The notes beneath the pieces were generated by a model, which had not been told where the DNA came from, did not search any database, and saw only the letters and a list, made by a program, of their open reading frames with translations. 22,266 nt of DNA from Candidatus Dojkabacteria bacterium UBA2259 (GTDB taxonomy: Bacteria; Patescibacteriota; Dojkabacteria; SC72), in NCBI GenBank assembly GCA_002347605.1, contig DDXN01000020.1, forward strand, positions 1-22,266, written 5' to 3'. Of the stretch, positions 7,238 through 14,177 are shown one piece after another; position 1 is the first letter of the stretch, and each line of letters starts with the position of its first letter. The translations under genes and the position numbers were made by a program.

Positions 7238-8758
7238 AAGTAGTGAAACTCCTGTCATCTCGGTTGAAACAGGGACTCCCATTATTTGTAATATTGTAGG
7301 TGCAATGTCTTTAAGTGCTCCATATTTTAATCTGTTTGATGATTGAGATAGGCCCTTGATTATTAAGGGTACTGGATTGTATGAGTGTTCAGTATCGATT
7401 TCGTTTGTATCAATATTAATTAACTCTTCAGAGTTTCCATGGTCGGATGTAATTATGGCTACACCATCTCTTGCTGTAAACTCTTTTACCAATTTATTTA
7501 CACAGTAATCTACAGTAGAGATTGCTTTAATTGTTGCCTGAATATTACCAGTATGTGCAACCATATCTGGGTTAGCGAAATTCACAAGTATAAAGTCATA
7601 GATATTTTGATTAATTCTTTTTACTAATTCATCTGTAAGCTTTAAAGCACTCATCTCTGGCTGTAAATCATATGTGGGGACAAGTGGAGAGGGTATCTCA
7701 ATCCTATCTTCTCCTTGATACTTAGTATTAGTACCACCATTAAAGAAGTATGTAACATGAGGGAATTTTTCAGATTCTGCGATTCTTAACTGTCTCATTC
7801 CGTATGTAGAGAGAATATTTCCTATGGGTAAGTTAATATACTGTTTTGGAAAGAGAACTTTTTGAGGGAATCCTTTTTTGTATTCAACCATACCTGCAAA
7901 GAATATTGGATAGATATTTTGTCTTGGGAACTTATCAAAGCTTTCGTCAAAGAGTGCTTGTGAAAGTTGTAGAGCTCTGTCAGGTCTAAAATTAAGAAAG
8001 ATAACTACATCGTTTCTTTTTATATTACAACCTTTGATAAGTATGGTAGGGCGTATAAATTCATCTGTAATATTTTTAGCATATGAATTTAAAATACACT
8101 GTTGATATGAGCTACAGGTATCTGCAATGTTTGATACTAGCATGTCATAGGCACACTTTGTTCTTTCCCATTTTTTGTTTCTATCCATCGCCCATGCACG
8201 TCCACATAGAGAAGCAATATATCCTATACCGTTTTCATCAATTGATTTTTGTATTAAATCTAAATTTCTTGTAGCATCATTTGTAGGAGAGTCTCTTCCA
8301 TCTGTAAATGCGTGAACAAAGAGATTACCTTGGAAGTTATTTTGAGAAAAGAACTTTATAGTGGAAGTAATATGGTTAATATGTGAGTGTACGCCACCTT
8401 CACTTGCTAAAGCTAATAGGTGTATTCTTGAACTGTATTTATTAGCGTAAGAAAGTGCCTCTTTAAGAATATTGTTATTCATGTAAAGACCTTTTTCAAT
8501 AGATCTATCTATTCTAGGTAATGTTTGTATTACAGCTCTCCCTCCCCCTATATTCATATGACCAACCTCACTATTACCTTTTACGGTTTTTGGAAGTCCT
8601 ACGGGCTCTCCAGAAGCTAGTAGATAGGTGTGAGGAGATGTTGACCAGAGTGATGAAAGATTTCGAGGATGAGCCAATACCACAGCATTACCATTACTAG
8701 CTGGTGCAGCTCCTAATCCATCCATTATTATTAATATTACTTTCTTTCTTTGGTTCAT
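7220..8758 (-). CDS. gpmI: 2,3-bisphosphoglycerate-independent phosphoglycerate mutase
   Basis: Interconverts 3- and 2-phosphoglycerate in lower glycolysis, using two Mn(II) ions and a phosphoserine intermediate. The 512 residues equal the usual length. IMDGLG (11-16, metal ligand D13) and GNSEVGH (61-67, nucleophile S63) are intact. Later motifs are also intact: HAFTDGRDSPT, CGRAWAMDRNKKWERT, NFRPDRA, FFNGG, NFANPDMVAHTGN (metal ligands D and H), TSDHGNSEE and EHSYNPVPLI. An active enzyme is expected. It is transcribed alone, away from rplS, with its promoter in the 90-base spacer, and its 3' end runs 18 bases into the DedA gene. Confidence 0.97.
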   Translation of the reverse strand: MNQRKKVILIIMDGLGAAPASNGNAVVLAHPRNLSSLWSTSPHTYLLASGEPVGLPKTVKGNSEVGHMNIGGGRAVIQTLPRIDRSIEKGLYMNNNILKEALSYANKYSSRIHLLALASEGGVHSHINHITSTIKFFSQNNFQGNLFVHAFTDGRDSPTNDATRNLDLIQKSIDENGIGYIASLCGRAWAMDRNKKWERTKCAYDMLVSNIADTCSSYQQCILNSYAKNITDEFIRPTILIKGCNIKRNDVVIFLNFRPDRALQLSQALFDESFDKFPRQNIYPIFFAGMVEYKKGFPQKVLFPKQYINLPIGNILSTYGMRQLRIAESEKFPHVTYFFNGGTNTKYQGEDRIEIPSPLVPTYDLQPEMSALKLTDELVKRINQNIYDFILVNFANPDMVAHTGNIQATIKAISTVDYCVNKLVKEFTARDGVAIITSDHGNSEELINIDTNEIDTEHSYNPVPLIIKGLSQSSNRLKYGALKDIAPTILQIMGVPVSTEMTGVSLLSSPPN

Positions 8759-8848
8759 GGCAGTTTTCTAATATACATTGTGGCATATTTTAGGATTTTA
8801 TTCTATAATACGAAGCGTTAAATATATAATTATAGTAGTTACATTGAA
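8759..8848. promoter_or_regulatory. Divergent promoter region of gpmI and rplS
   Basis: For gpmI (minus), TATATT (plus-strand 8770-8775) ends 11 bases before the ATG, giving a leader of only a few bases. For rplS (plus) there are three candidate -10 boxes: TATAAT 8804-8809, TATAAT 8825-8830 and TATAGT 8831-8836. The last would start transcription about 6 bases before ATG 8849. No Shine-Dalgarno sequence precedes either start. No autoregulatory L19 leader structure is evident in so short a space. Confidence 0.45.
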
Positions 8849-9292
8849 ATGGACAACAAGATATTAGAAACAATTGAGAAAGATCAATACAAAAAGAGAC
8901 CAGATATTAAGGTGGGAGATATTGTAAAGATGTATTTAAAGATTAAAGAAGGTAGTAAGGAAAGAGTTCAGGTATTTGAAGGTATTGTAATTGGTGTAAA
9001 AGGAGTAGGTCTTGCAAAAACAATTACAGTAAGAAAGATATCTTACGGTGTAGGTGTAGAAAAAATTATTCCTCTTTATTCTACTATGTTAGAGAAGGTA
9101 GAGATTATTAAAAGGGGTGATGTAAGAAAATCTAAGCTGTATTTCCTAAGAGGTAGGGTCGGAAGAATGGCATTGAAAGTTTCCAATCTTAAAGATATGT
9201 ATGAAACAGATGAGTTAGAGGTTCCTGTTGAAGGTGAGCAAGAGGTTGAGGCAGAGGATGTAGAGGTTGCTCCTAAAGATAGTAATGAGTAA
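8849..9292 (+). CDS. rplS: Large ribosomal subunit protein bL19
   Basis: bL19 sits at the 30S-50S interface of the ribosome. The core (about 1-112) is clear: KRPDIKVGDIVKMYLKIKEG, RVQVFEGIVIGVKG, TITVRKISYGVGVEKIIPLYS and RRGDVRKSK-like KRGDVRKSKLYFLRGRVGR. The protein has 147 residues against a usual 113-120. The additional C-terminal 35 residues are very acidic (VEGEQEVEAEDVEVAPKDSN). Such tails on ribosomal proteins occur in CPR genomes, but the role of this one is unknown. In many bacteria rplS sits with rpsP, rimM and trmD; none of these is near here. tRNA-Gly follows after 13 bases and may be cotranscribed. Confidence 0.96.
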   Translation: MDNKILETIEKDQYKKRPDIKVGDIVKMYLKIKEGSKERVQVFEGIVIGVKGVGLAKTITVRKISYGVGVEKIIPLYSTMLEKVEIIKRGDVRKSKLYFLRGRVGRMALKVSNLKDMYETDELEVPVEGEQEVEAEDVEVAPKDSNE

Positions 9293-9305
9293 TATTTATA
9301 TATAT

Positions 9306-9378
9306 GCGGGAGTAGTTCAATGGTTAGAATGTCTGTTTTCCAAACAGAGGGTTGCGGGTTCAAGTCCCGTCTCCCGCT
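9306..9378 (+). tRNA. tRNA-Gly (anticodon UCC)
   Basis: A full cloverleaf can be drawn. The acceptor GCGGGAG (9306-9312) pairs with CTCCCGC (9371-9377), with discriminator T9378. The anticodon stem TCTGT (9332-9336) pairs with ACAGA (9344-9348) around loop TTTCCAA, so the anticodon is TCC at 9339-9341. The T arm has CGGG-TTCAAGT-CCCG. The 3' CCA is not encoded (TTT follows), so a CCA-adding enzyme is needed. No intron is present. Confidence 0.97.
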
Positions 9379-9382
9379 TTTT

Positions 9383-9412
9383 ACTGATTTTTCCTTTTGT
9401 TTACTGTATAAT
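9383..9412 (+). promoter_or_regulatory. Promoter of the gene at 9418 (leaderless)
   Basis: A perfect TATAAT (9407-9412) ends 5 bases before ATG 9418, so transcription should start at or next to the A of the start codon. The -35 element is weak (CTGATT, 9384-9389, at 17 bases). A TTG start at 9412 would fall on the last base of the -10 box, which is why I place the start at 9418. Confidence 0.6.
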
Positions 9413-9417
9413 TGGTC

Positions 9418-9969
9418 ATGTTAACAGGTGAAGATTTTTTTAAAGACAAAAGTGATGATTTTAGTAGTGGTGTATCATCCTCTTCTTTTGGTGCTTTACA
9501 AACAGACAGAGTTCCCATGATTGAGAAAATTTTTCAGGAGGTATTAGGGAGAAAGCCTAGTAGTAGAGAGATGGCATATTACAAGTATGGTGTTATGAAA
9601 GAAGATGGTATTAGATCTAAACTAATTAAATCTGATGAGCACAGAGAGTTGATTGAAAAAGCCCAAAAGTTACCCAGTGTTGAGAGCGAGCTAAAAGACA
9701 GGAGGATATCTGAAAGAAAACTTCAACAAAAGGTTGAAGATATTAATTCAGAGATGATTGAATCTCAGAAGTTGCTAGATGAAAAGAATGTTCTAATTAA
9801 GGAGTTGAGAGAGAAAGTAAGTAATCCATATGATTTTCCAACTAAGATAGAGAAATATGAAGAGGGATTTGATGTGTTTAGACCTGCTCCAAAGATAATA
9901 CCGAAAGTAAAAGGTAAGAGGAGTATGAAAGAGGTTCTAATGGATATAATAGATGTTTTGTTTAAATGA
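9418..9969 (+). CDS. DUF4214-like domain and coiled-coil protein
   Basis: This 183-residue cytosolic protein has no signal peptide or membrane helix. After a Ser/Asp-rich leader (1-30), residues 35-80 (IEKIFQEVLGRKPSSRE, then a run ending IKSDEHRE) resemble the DUF4214/phycobilisome-linker-like helical unit, in which an LGR-x-P motif and a terminal S-x-E-H/F motif recur. In other bacteria that unit is found in surface proteins and near glycan-modifying enzymes. Residues about 80-140 are charged heptad-like helix (KLQQKVEDINSEMIESQKLL), probably a coiled coil. The end (PKIIPKVKGKRSMKEVLMDI) is basic and then amphipathic, and might touch the membrane. Function unknown. The XRE regulator begins 1 base after its stop. 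Confidence 0.72.
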   Translation: MLTGEDFFKDKSDDFSSGVSSSSFGALQTDRVPMIEKIFQEVLGRKPSSREMAYYKYGVMKEDGIRSKLIKSDEHRELIEKAQKLPSVESELKDRRISERKLQQKVEDINSEMIESQKLLDEKNVLIKELREKVSNPYDFPTKIEKYEEGFDVFRPAPKIIPKVKGKRSMKEVLMDIIDVLFK

Positions 9970-9970
9970 T

Positions 9971-10279
9971 ATGGGTATAAAAGAGTTCGGAAAAAGATTA
10001 AAAATTGCTAGAGAAGAGAAAAAGATGTCTCAAAGGGGTCTAGGACTTGCACTTGGTCTTTCAGACAAGACTATTAGTTCATATGAATCTTGCAGGTCTT
10101 TTCCTAATCTAGAAGTTTTGATGAAGATATCTGAGATATTAGGGAAACCTGTTGAATCCTTTATATCCTCATCAAAAGAGGTCCTACTCAAAGAAAGTTT
10201 TCAAAGAGTTGAAAAGAAACAGGATGAAATATCAAAGGAGATTGAAGTGATATCTTCTCTTATTACACAGGAGGAGTAA
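9971..10279 (+). CDS. XRE-family helix-turn-helix transcriptional regulator
   Basis: A small DNA-binding protein of 102 residues from ATG 9971. An in-frame ATG at 9953 would add six residues and overlap the upstream gene by 17 bases, so 9971 is preferred. Residues 5-60 form a classic Cro/CI-type HTH: FGKRLKIAREEKKMSQRGLG, LGLSDKTISSYESCRSFPN, then LMKISEILGKPVESFI. The C-terminal 40 residues are charged helix (VEKKQDEISKEIEVIS), probably for dimerisation. It shares a transcript with the DUF4214-like gene and converges on the Ig-like gene with a 17-base overlap. Its targets cannot be read from the window. Confidence 0.88.
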   Translation: MGIKEFGKRLKIAREEKKMSQRGLGLALGLSDKTISSYESCRSFPNLEVLMKISEILGKPVESFISSSKEVLLKESFQRVEKKQDEISKEIEVISSLITQEE

Positions 10280-10880
10280 TCCATACTTTAACCTTTTTAA
10301 TAATGATTTTCAATGATTTTATTAATACAAATATTAATGCTCCACTAGCTACTAATACTCCAAATACGAAGAGTAAAAGAAGTAGGGTGTATTTGGGATC
10401 AAGTGGTTGTATAACTAGTGATTTATCAAGAGTAATATTGTAATATGCGCTATTAGATTTGTTTGTATTATATTGCCAAGAAATGACATTAACTGTTATA
10501 TCATATGTTCCTTTCTGTTCTGGTTTAGCAGAAGCGGAGAATGAATAGGTTTGATCTTTTTTTAGGGATACATACTCTTCATGTTTCTGTTCCAACTTGA
10601 AAGATGTTGGTATGTTCCATGTTATCTGTGTTTTTGGAGAATCCATTTTTGGAGTTATGTACACTGTAAAAGGGATTTTTTTTGTTATTGGGCTTTGTAC
10701 TCCTCTTTTTAATTCCAATTTAAAATACTGATTGGTACTTGTTACTGTACTATTTTCGATATCAGTTACTTGGTTTTTAATTTCAACTTCTTCGTTTAAC
10801 AAATCCATCTCTGTCTCTTGTGCAAAGATAGGAATAGTTAAAAAAAATAGGAGGAAGAGAGTAAAAAAGATTTTTTTCAT
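10263..10880 (-). CDS. Type I membrane protein with an Ig-like extracytoplasmic domain
   Basis: The 205 residues have a cleavable signal peptide (MKKIFFTLFLLFFLTIPIFA, likely cut before Q21), a beta-rich exterior (about 50-160; alternating strands such as YFKLELKRG, IPFTVYITP, TYDITVNVISW), one membrane helix (about 164-188) and a short basic cytosolic tail. The exterior looks like a single Ig/CARDB-type fold, but I do not recognise a specific family. ATG (10878-10880) shares one base with the TAA of the HEPN-like gene upstream (TAATG), so translation is probably coupled. It is the last gene of the minus-strand run. Confidence 0.78.
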   Translation of the reverse strand: MKKIFFTLFLLFFLTIPIFAQETEMDLLNEEVEIKNQVTDIENSTVTSTNQYFKLELKRGVQSPITKKIPFTVYITPKMDSPKTQITWNIPTSFKLEQKHEEYVSLKKDQTYSFSASAKPEQKGTYDITVNVISWQYNTNKSNSAYYNITLDKSLVIQPLDPKYTLLLLLFVFGVLVASGALIFVLIKSLKIIIKKVKVWITPPV

Positions 10881-11293
10881 TACAGTATACGTTTTATTCC
10901 TAATTTATATATTCGATATATTTCTCCAGCCTCTGAAAAAGAGATATCTCTATCCTTATGTACAATTTCATTTCTTGTTTTATGTACATCCCATAATTGC
11001 TGATAAAGTTTTTTATCAAATAGGCCCTTTGCAATTTTAAGATTATCTCCACTTGAATTGTTATTACCGTATCTAATATTTAAAGCTTTTCCAAGTAGGT
11101 TATCCAGCCTTATGATAGCATCTCTTCTTGCATATACTTCAGTACTTTTAATTTGTATATTAATCTCTTCTAGTTTTTCAAATATTTGGTCTTTTTTCTT
11201 TTGGGGTATTCTCTTACTATTTATATATGCTACTACAAATAGTGTAGATACTAGTAGGAGAATAATAATTGTTATAACTATTTGATTATCCAT
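10880..11293 (-). CDS. Membrane-anchored HEPN-like protein
   Basis: 137 residues. One membrane helix (about 5-23) is followed by a basic stretch (NSKRIPQKKKD), which places the C-terminal domain in the cytosol. Residues 34-137 are all helical and carry HKTRNEIVHKD, that is R107-N108-x3-H112. This matches the R-x(4-6)-H motif of HEPN domains, many of which are metal-independent RNases in toxin-antitoxin, CRISPR and anti-phage systems. The motif is the evidence; RNase activity is inference, because non-nuclease HEPN-like proteins also exist. The start overlaps the transglutaminase-like gene by 8 bases and the stop overlaps the Ig-like gene by 1, so the three are a tightly coupled set. Confidence 0.7.
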   Translation of the reverse strand: MDNQIVITIIILLLVSTLFVVAYINSKRIPQKKKDQIFEKLEEINIQIKSTEVYARRDAIIRLDNLLGKALNIRYGNNNSSGDNLKIAKGLFDKKLYQQLWDVHKTRNEIVHKDRDISFSEAGEIYRIYKLGIKRIL

Positions 11294-13169
11294 TTCTTAA
11301 TTTTACCTTTTTAGAAATGAAATATATAGGGATGGATATTAAGATGTAACAAAGGAAAGATATTAATTTAGAAAATATTGATAAATTTGTATATTTTTCT
11401 GTAATCTGTATTTCTTTTGTAACAGAGGAGCCTGCTACTTGCTCCGTTCCACTTAGTGCATCAATTACCACAAAAATATCCTGCTTTATATCCTGAGCAG
11501 GGATATTAAACTTTATATCGTATGTTTGGTTAGGTAGTAATATTATTTGACTGTTGTTTTCAATATAGTCAATATATTTTGTTAAATCTGGTTTTGAATT
11601 TGAAATATTAAACATGTCTAGTATTGTATTACCAGTATTCGTGATAGAGATGTGACCAACTGCATAGGGATCAGATATTTTGTATGGTTGAAGAAAAATA
11701 TCAGATTTGAAATCATGTATCATCTCAGGTTGCTCTTTGATTAACTCAATTTTAAAATCACTTGAAGAAAAAAAGTTCAGTTTGGGAGTATATGGGTTTG
11801 AATATCTGTATATTAGTGCTATGTGATCTTTCATTTTCTTTTTCCAAAGGGGTGTTTTTGTATAGTCTTCAAGGAAGGGTTCTGCAATTGTCCAACTGTT
11901 TTCTTGTTCGTTGTAGAACTCTGCCCAATGGTGATACATTCCATTTGAATCGTAGTTAGATATATTTGTAATATATCCTGTTACAAATCTTGCAGGGATA
12001 TTAAAGTGTCTGTAAAGGGATATTACTGAATCTATATAGTCTTCACTTGTAGCTTGACCCTGTTTAAGTAGCATCTCTTGGCCCCCTAATCTTTCAGAGC
12101 CAGTTAACGACCCTATTGTAAGAGTATTAGGTTCTAGATTTTCTATTACATATTTGTATATTGCCTCATAAAGAAGCTCTTTTTCTTCTACCGTTTTTAG
12201 GTCATGTATATCTGAGAATGTATCTGGGATATTTAACCCGTATGATTTTATATATCTATTTACATGCCTTATGAGTGAGATATTATTTATTTCCCAAAGG
12301 TTAATTTTTTCTAAATATTGTGAATCAGGATATGGAAGCGCTGATTCTTGCATTAATATATATCCTTCAATATTGACGTTAATATTGCTTTGAGGAACAA
12401 CACCATACTGTAGTATGTAGTTACCATCAATATCTTTGTATGCTTTATCTGGTATTGGAGTTATATCTTTAATTAGTATATGTTGATAGCTGTTATTAAC
12501 AGGAAGAGATATCTCCGAGATTCTTGTTTCATTTCCAATGTTTGAGATGCTTTTACTGATGACATATTTGTATACTACCTCTGTTCCAAAGGATATTTTT
12601 ACAGTTTCAGTATTGGGTATTTCTGTTTTAATATTTATTCTGTTTCCTTTGCTTTCAATATCTAACACAGTTGCGGAGCTCCAAGTTATATTTCCAAGTG
12701 AGGATGGATAGGAGAAGGTGAACTCTTTTGTAGTAACATTTTTAATTGAGGATACTAATGATATTGAGTTTCCTTCTAATGGTTTTGAATATGTGAGTCT
12801 TAATGTAACAGGTTGGTCGGGATAGATTGGAGTATTCTGTAGGTCAATTACTAAATCTGTACCAGAATCACTTTTATGAATTGTAGGTTCTAATTTTGTG
12901 TTTCTGTTTAAAGAATATATCTCTGGTTTGATATCTTCTTGGGGAATTGTAACTGTATAATAGGTGACAACAGTGGAGGAAGATTTAGTAGAAAGAGTTA
13001 GATATATTGTTGTATTAAGTACATGACCATCCCAATCGTGATTAAAAGATGATGTAACACTTAGATCTGATGCAGAGAATATATTTGTATGAAAAAAAAA
13101 TGGAAAAACAAGAAATAGGATACTAAATATCGATAGAGTCTTGTTCAAAAAGCCATTTAAATTTCTCAT
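11286..13169 (-). CDS. Secreted transglutaminase-fold protein with missing catalytic Cys
   Basis: 627 residues: N-terminal signal or anchor (about 8-32), beta-rich region (35-270), transglutaminase-like core (about 330-435), a further beta domain (475-590), C-terminal membrane helix (about 597-619) and a basic tail. The core is clear from QATSEDYIDSVISLYRHFNI, PARFVTGY, HHWAEFY and SWTIAEP. In active relatives (Cys-His-Asp) the Cys sits where S375 is (CED to SED), the His is H413, and the Asp is E430 here. The only Cys in the protein (C607) is in the last membrane helix. A catalytically dead or non-classical scaffold is inferred. ATG 13169 overlaps the cupin gene by 47 bases. TTG 13148 (eighth codon) is an alternative start that leaves the hydrophobic segment intact. 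Confidence 0.82.
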   Translation of the reverse strand: MRNLNGFLNKTLSIFSILFLVFPFFFHTNIFSASDLSVTSSFNHDWDGHVLNTTIYLTLSTKSSSTVVTYYTVTIPQEDIKPEIYSLNRNTKLEPTIHKSDSGTDLVIDLQNTPIYPDQPVTLRLTYSKPLEGNSISLVSSIKNVTTKEFTFSYPSSLGNITWSSATVLDIESKGNRINIKTEIPNTETVKISFGTEVVYKYVISKSISNIGNETRISEISLPVNNSYQHILIKDITPIPDKAYKDIDGNYILQYGVVPQSNINVNIEGYILMQESALPYPDSQYLEKINLWEINNISLIRHVNRYIKSYGLNIPDTFSDIHDLKTVEEKELLYEAIYKYVIENLEPNTLTIGSLTGSERLGGQEMLLKQGQATSEDYIDSVISLYRHFNIPARFVTGYITNISNYDSNGMYHHWAEFYNEQENSWTIAEPFLEDYTKTPLWKKKMKDHIALIYRYSNPYTPKLNFFSSSDFKIELIKEQPEMIHDFKSDIFLQPYKISDPYAVGHISITNTGNTILDMFNISNSKPDLTKYIDYIENNSQIILLPNQTYDIKFNIPAQDIKQDIFVVIDALSGTEQVAGSSVTKEIQITEKYTNLSIFSKLISFLCYILISIPIYFISKKVKLRNG

Positions 13170-13857
13170 ACTTACGCATTATTTGTTTTACAATTGGAGT
13201 ATTATTTTTAACTCCATATTTTGAAAGAATTATCTCTGAATCAATCTTTTCGGGTTCTTTTACAATCTTGTACTCTGGATTTCTGACTGTTTCCTGTTTT
13301 GCATTCTTTCTGATTATATAATAGGACATTCCCTTCTTGTCATCAAGGACAATTCTTGGTGTTGCATTTCTAGAATGCATTTCAAGGATGATTAGGTTAG
13401 AGTTTTGTCTTGAATTGATAATAGTACATGTAAATCCTTGAGGGATTATTACTTTCTGTCCTTTTTTAATTATTATCTTAAACACTCTGTTATTAACTGG
13501 TGAGTCATATTTTTGTAATAGTAGAATTCCACCACCATACACAACTTCAAATATTCTTGGGTATCTTTTACATTTTGTGGCAAAGGTTTTTGCATATTCA
13601 ATCCCAGCTAGGTTGGGATATATTAAATACATATTTATTCGAAGATTTCTTTCTTTAAATACCCTGTCTTTATCTATATCTTTGTATTTTTTGTAGAATA
13701 TTTGTGGACAGTTTAGGTCTTCATTAAGTAGTTGCGAACGAATATCATCGATACATATTGTAGATGTTTCTAAGACTGTTAATCCTTGGGGCAAAAGATC
13801 TTCTCCACTGTAAAAAATAGGCAATCCACTGGATTGCTTTAGGTCAATTTTTGCCAT
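13123..13857 (-). CDS. Cupin-type phosphoglucose isomerase-like protein lacking metal ligands
   Basis: The middle of this 244-residue cytosolic protein follows archaeal cupin phosphoglucose isomerase (PGI). NMYLIYPNLAGIEYAKT (75-91) fits the strand before the metal site, IFEVVYGGGILLLQ (102-115) the next, IIKKGQKVIIPQGFTCTIIN (129-148) the second cupin motif, and KGMSYYIIRKNAKQETVRNP (175-194) the C-terminal strand. In Pyrococcus PGI the metal is held by H-x-H, E and a late H. Here only the E remains (E104): the H-x-H region reads TFATKCKRYP and the late His is replaced within FTCTIIN. The only His in the protein is H161. Activity as a metal-dependent isomerase is therefore doubtful; binding of a sugar phosphate or a purely structural role is possible. 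A strong promoter sits just before the start. Confidence 0.68.
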   Translation of the reverse strand: MAKIDLKQSSGLPIFYSGEDLLPQGLTVLETSTICIDDIRSQLLNEDLNCPQIFYKKYKDIDKDRVFKERNLRINMYLIYPNLAGIEYAKTFATKCKRYPRIFEVVYGGGILLLQKYDSPVNNRVFKIIIKKGQKVIIPQGFTCTIINSRQNSNLIILEMHSRNATPRIVLDDKKGMSYYIIRKNAKQETVRNPEYKIVKEPEKIDSEIILSKYGVKNNTPIVKQIMRKYEKFKWLFEQDSIDI

Positions 13858-13864
13858 ATTGCGT

Positions 13865-13893
13865 ATTATACCACAAAGGGATTAATCTGTCTT
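13865..13893 (-). promoter_or_regulatory. Promoter of the cupin gene (leaderless)
   Basis: On the minus strand AAGACA (plus 13888-13893), a 17-base spacer and a perfect TATAAT (plus 13865-13870) precede ATG 13857, with 7 bases between the -10 box and the start codon. The -35 lies inside the end of the YggT gene. The cupin/transglutaminase/HEPN/Ig genes can therefore be transcribed independently of the two genes upstream. Confidence 0.72.
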
Positions 13894-14169
13894 CTTAATA
13901 CTTTTTGATAGTTCTGAGAGTATGAACCCAATAATGGCAAAGAACACCAGTGCAATTATTGGAGTTAATTCTATTTTAAGATTATTAAGATATATCTCTT
14001 TAGCAACAATACCTTCAAAAGGCTTAATTAGTAGATCTGATATGCTATATATCCAATTAACAAAGGTATTGGTTTGATTTGCACTTATCAAAGACATTAC
14101 TATTCTAAAAATAATAGCTGTTTCACCGAAGCTAACCAGTATATAGAGTATTCTAAAGAGTAGTGACAT
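13882..14169 (-). CDS. YggT family membrane protein
   Basis: The 95 residues match the usual YggT/YlmG length and pattern: a first membrane helix (about 4-26), the IFRIVMSLI segment, a polar loop with a helical stretch ending ISDLLIKPFEG (43-53), and ELTPIIALVFFAIIGFIL (67-84) as the second helix. YggT-like proteins are linked to cell division and shape in some bacteria and to photosystem assembly in plastids; the exact biochemistry is unresolved. It starts 8 bases after the stop of the muramidase-like gene and is probably cotranscribed with it. Confidence 0.82.
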   Translation of the reverse strand: MSLLFRILYILVSFGETAIIFRIVMSLISANQTNTFVNWIYSISDLLIKPFEGIVAKEIYLNNLKIELTPIIALVFFAIIGFILSELSKSIKKTD

Positions 14170-14177
14170 AGTAGTTA

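Noticed and set aside
7234..7296. A 20-codon plus-strand frame starting ATGA at the DedA stop, directly after AGGAGGAG.
   Set aside because: It lies wholly antisense to gpmI, has no recognisable features, and its start context is explained by the R-R-R end of DedA. Kept only as a remark.
9412..9969. A TTG start at 9412 for the DUF4214-like gene.
   Set aside because: The TTG begins on the last base of a perfect TATAAT, so it would lie upstream of any transcript from that promoter. ATG 9418 is better.
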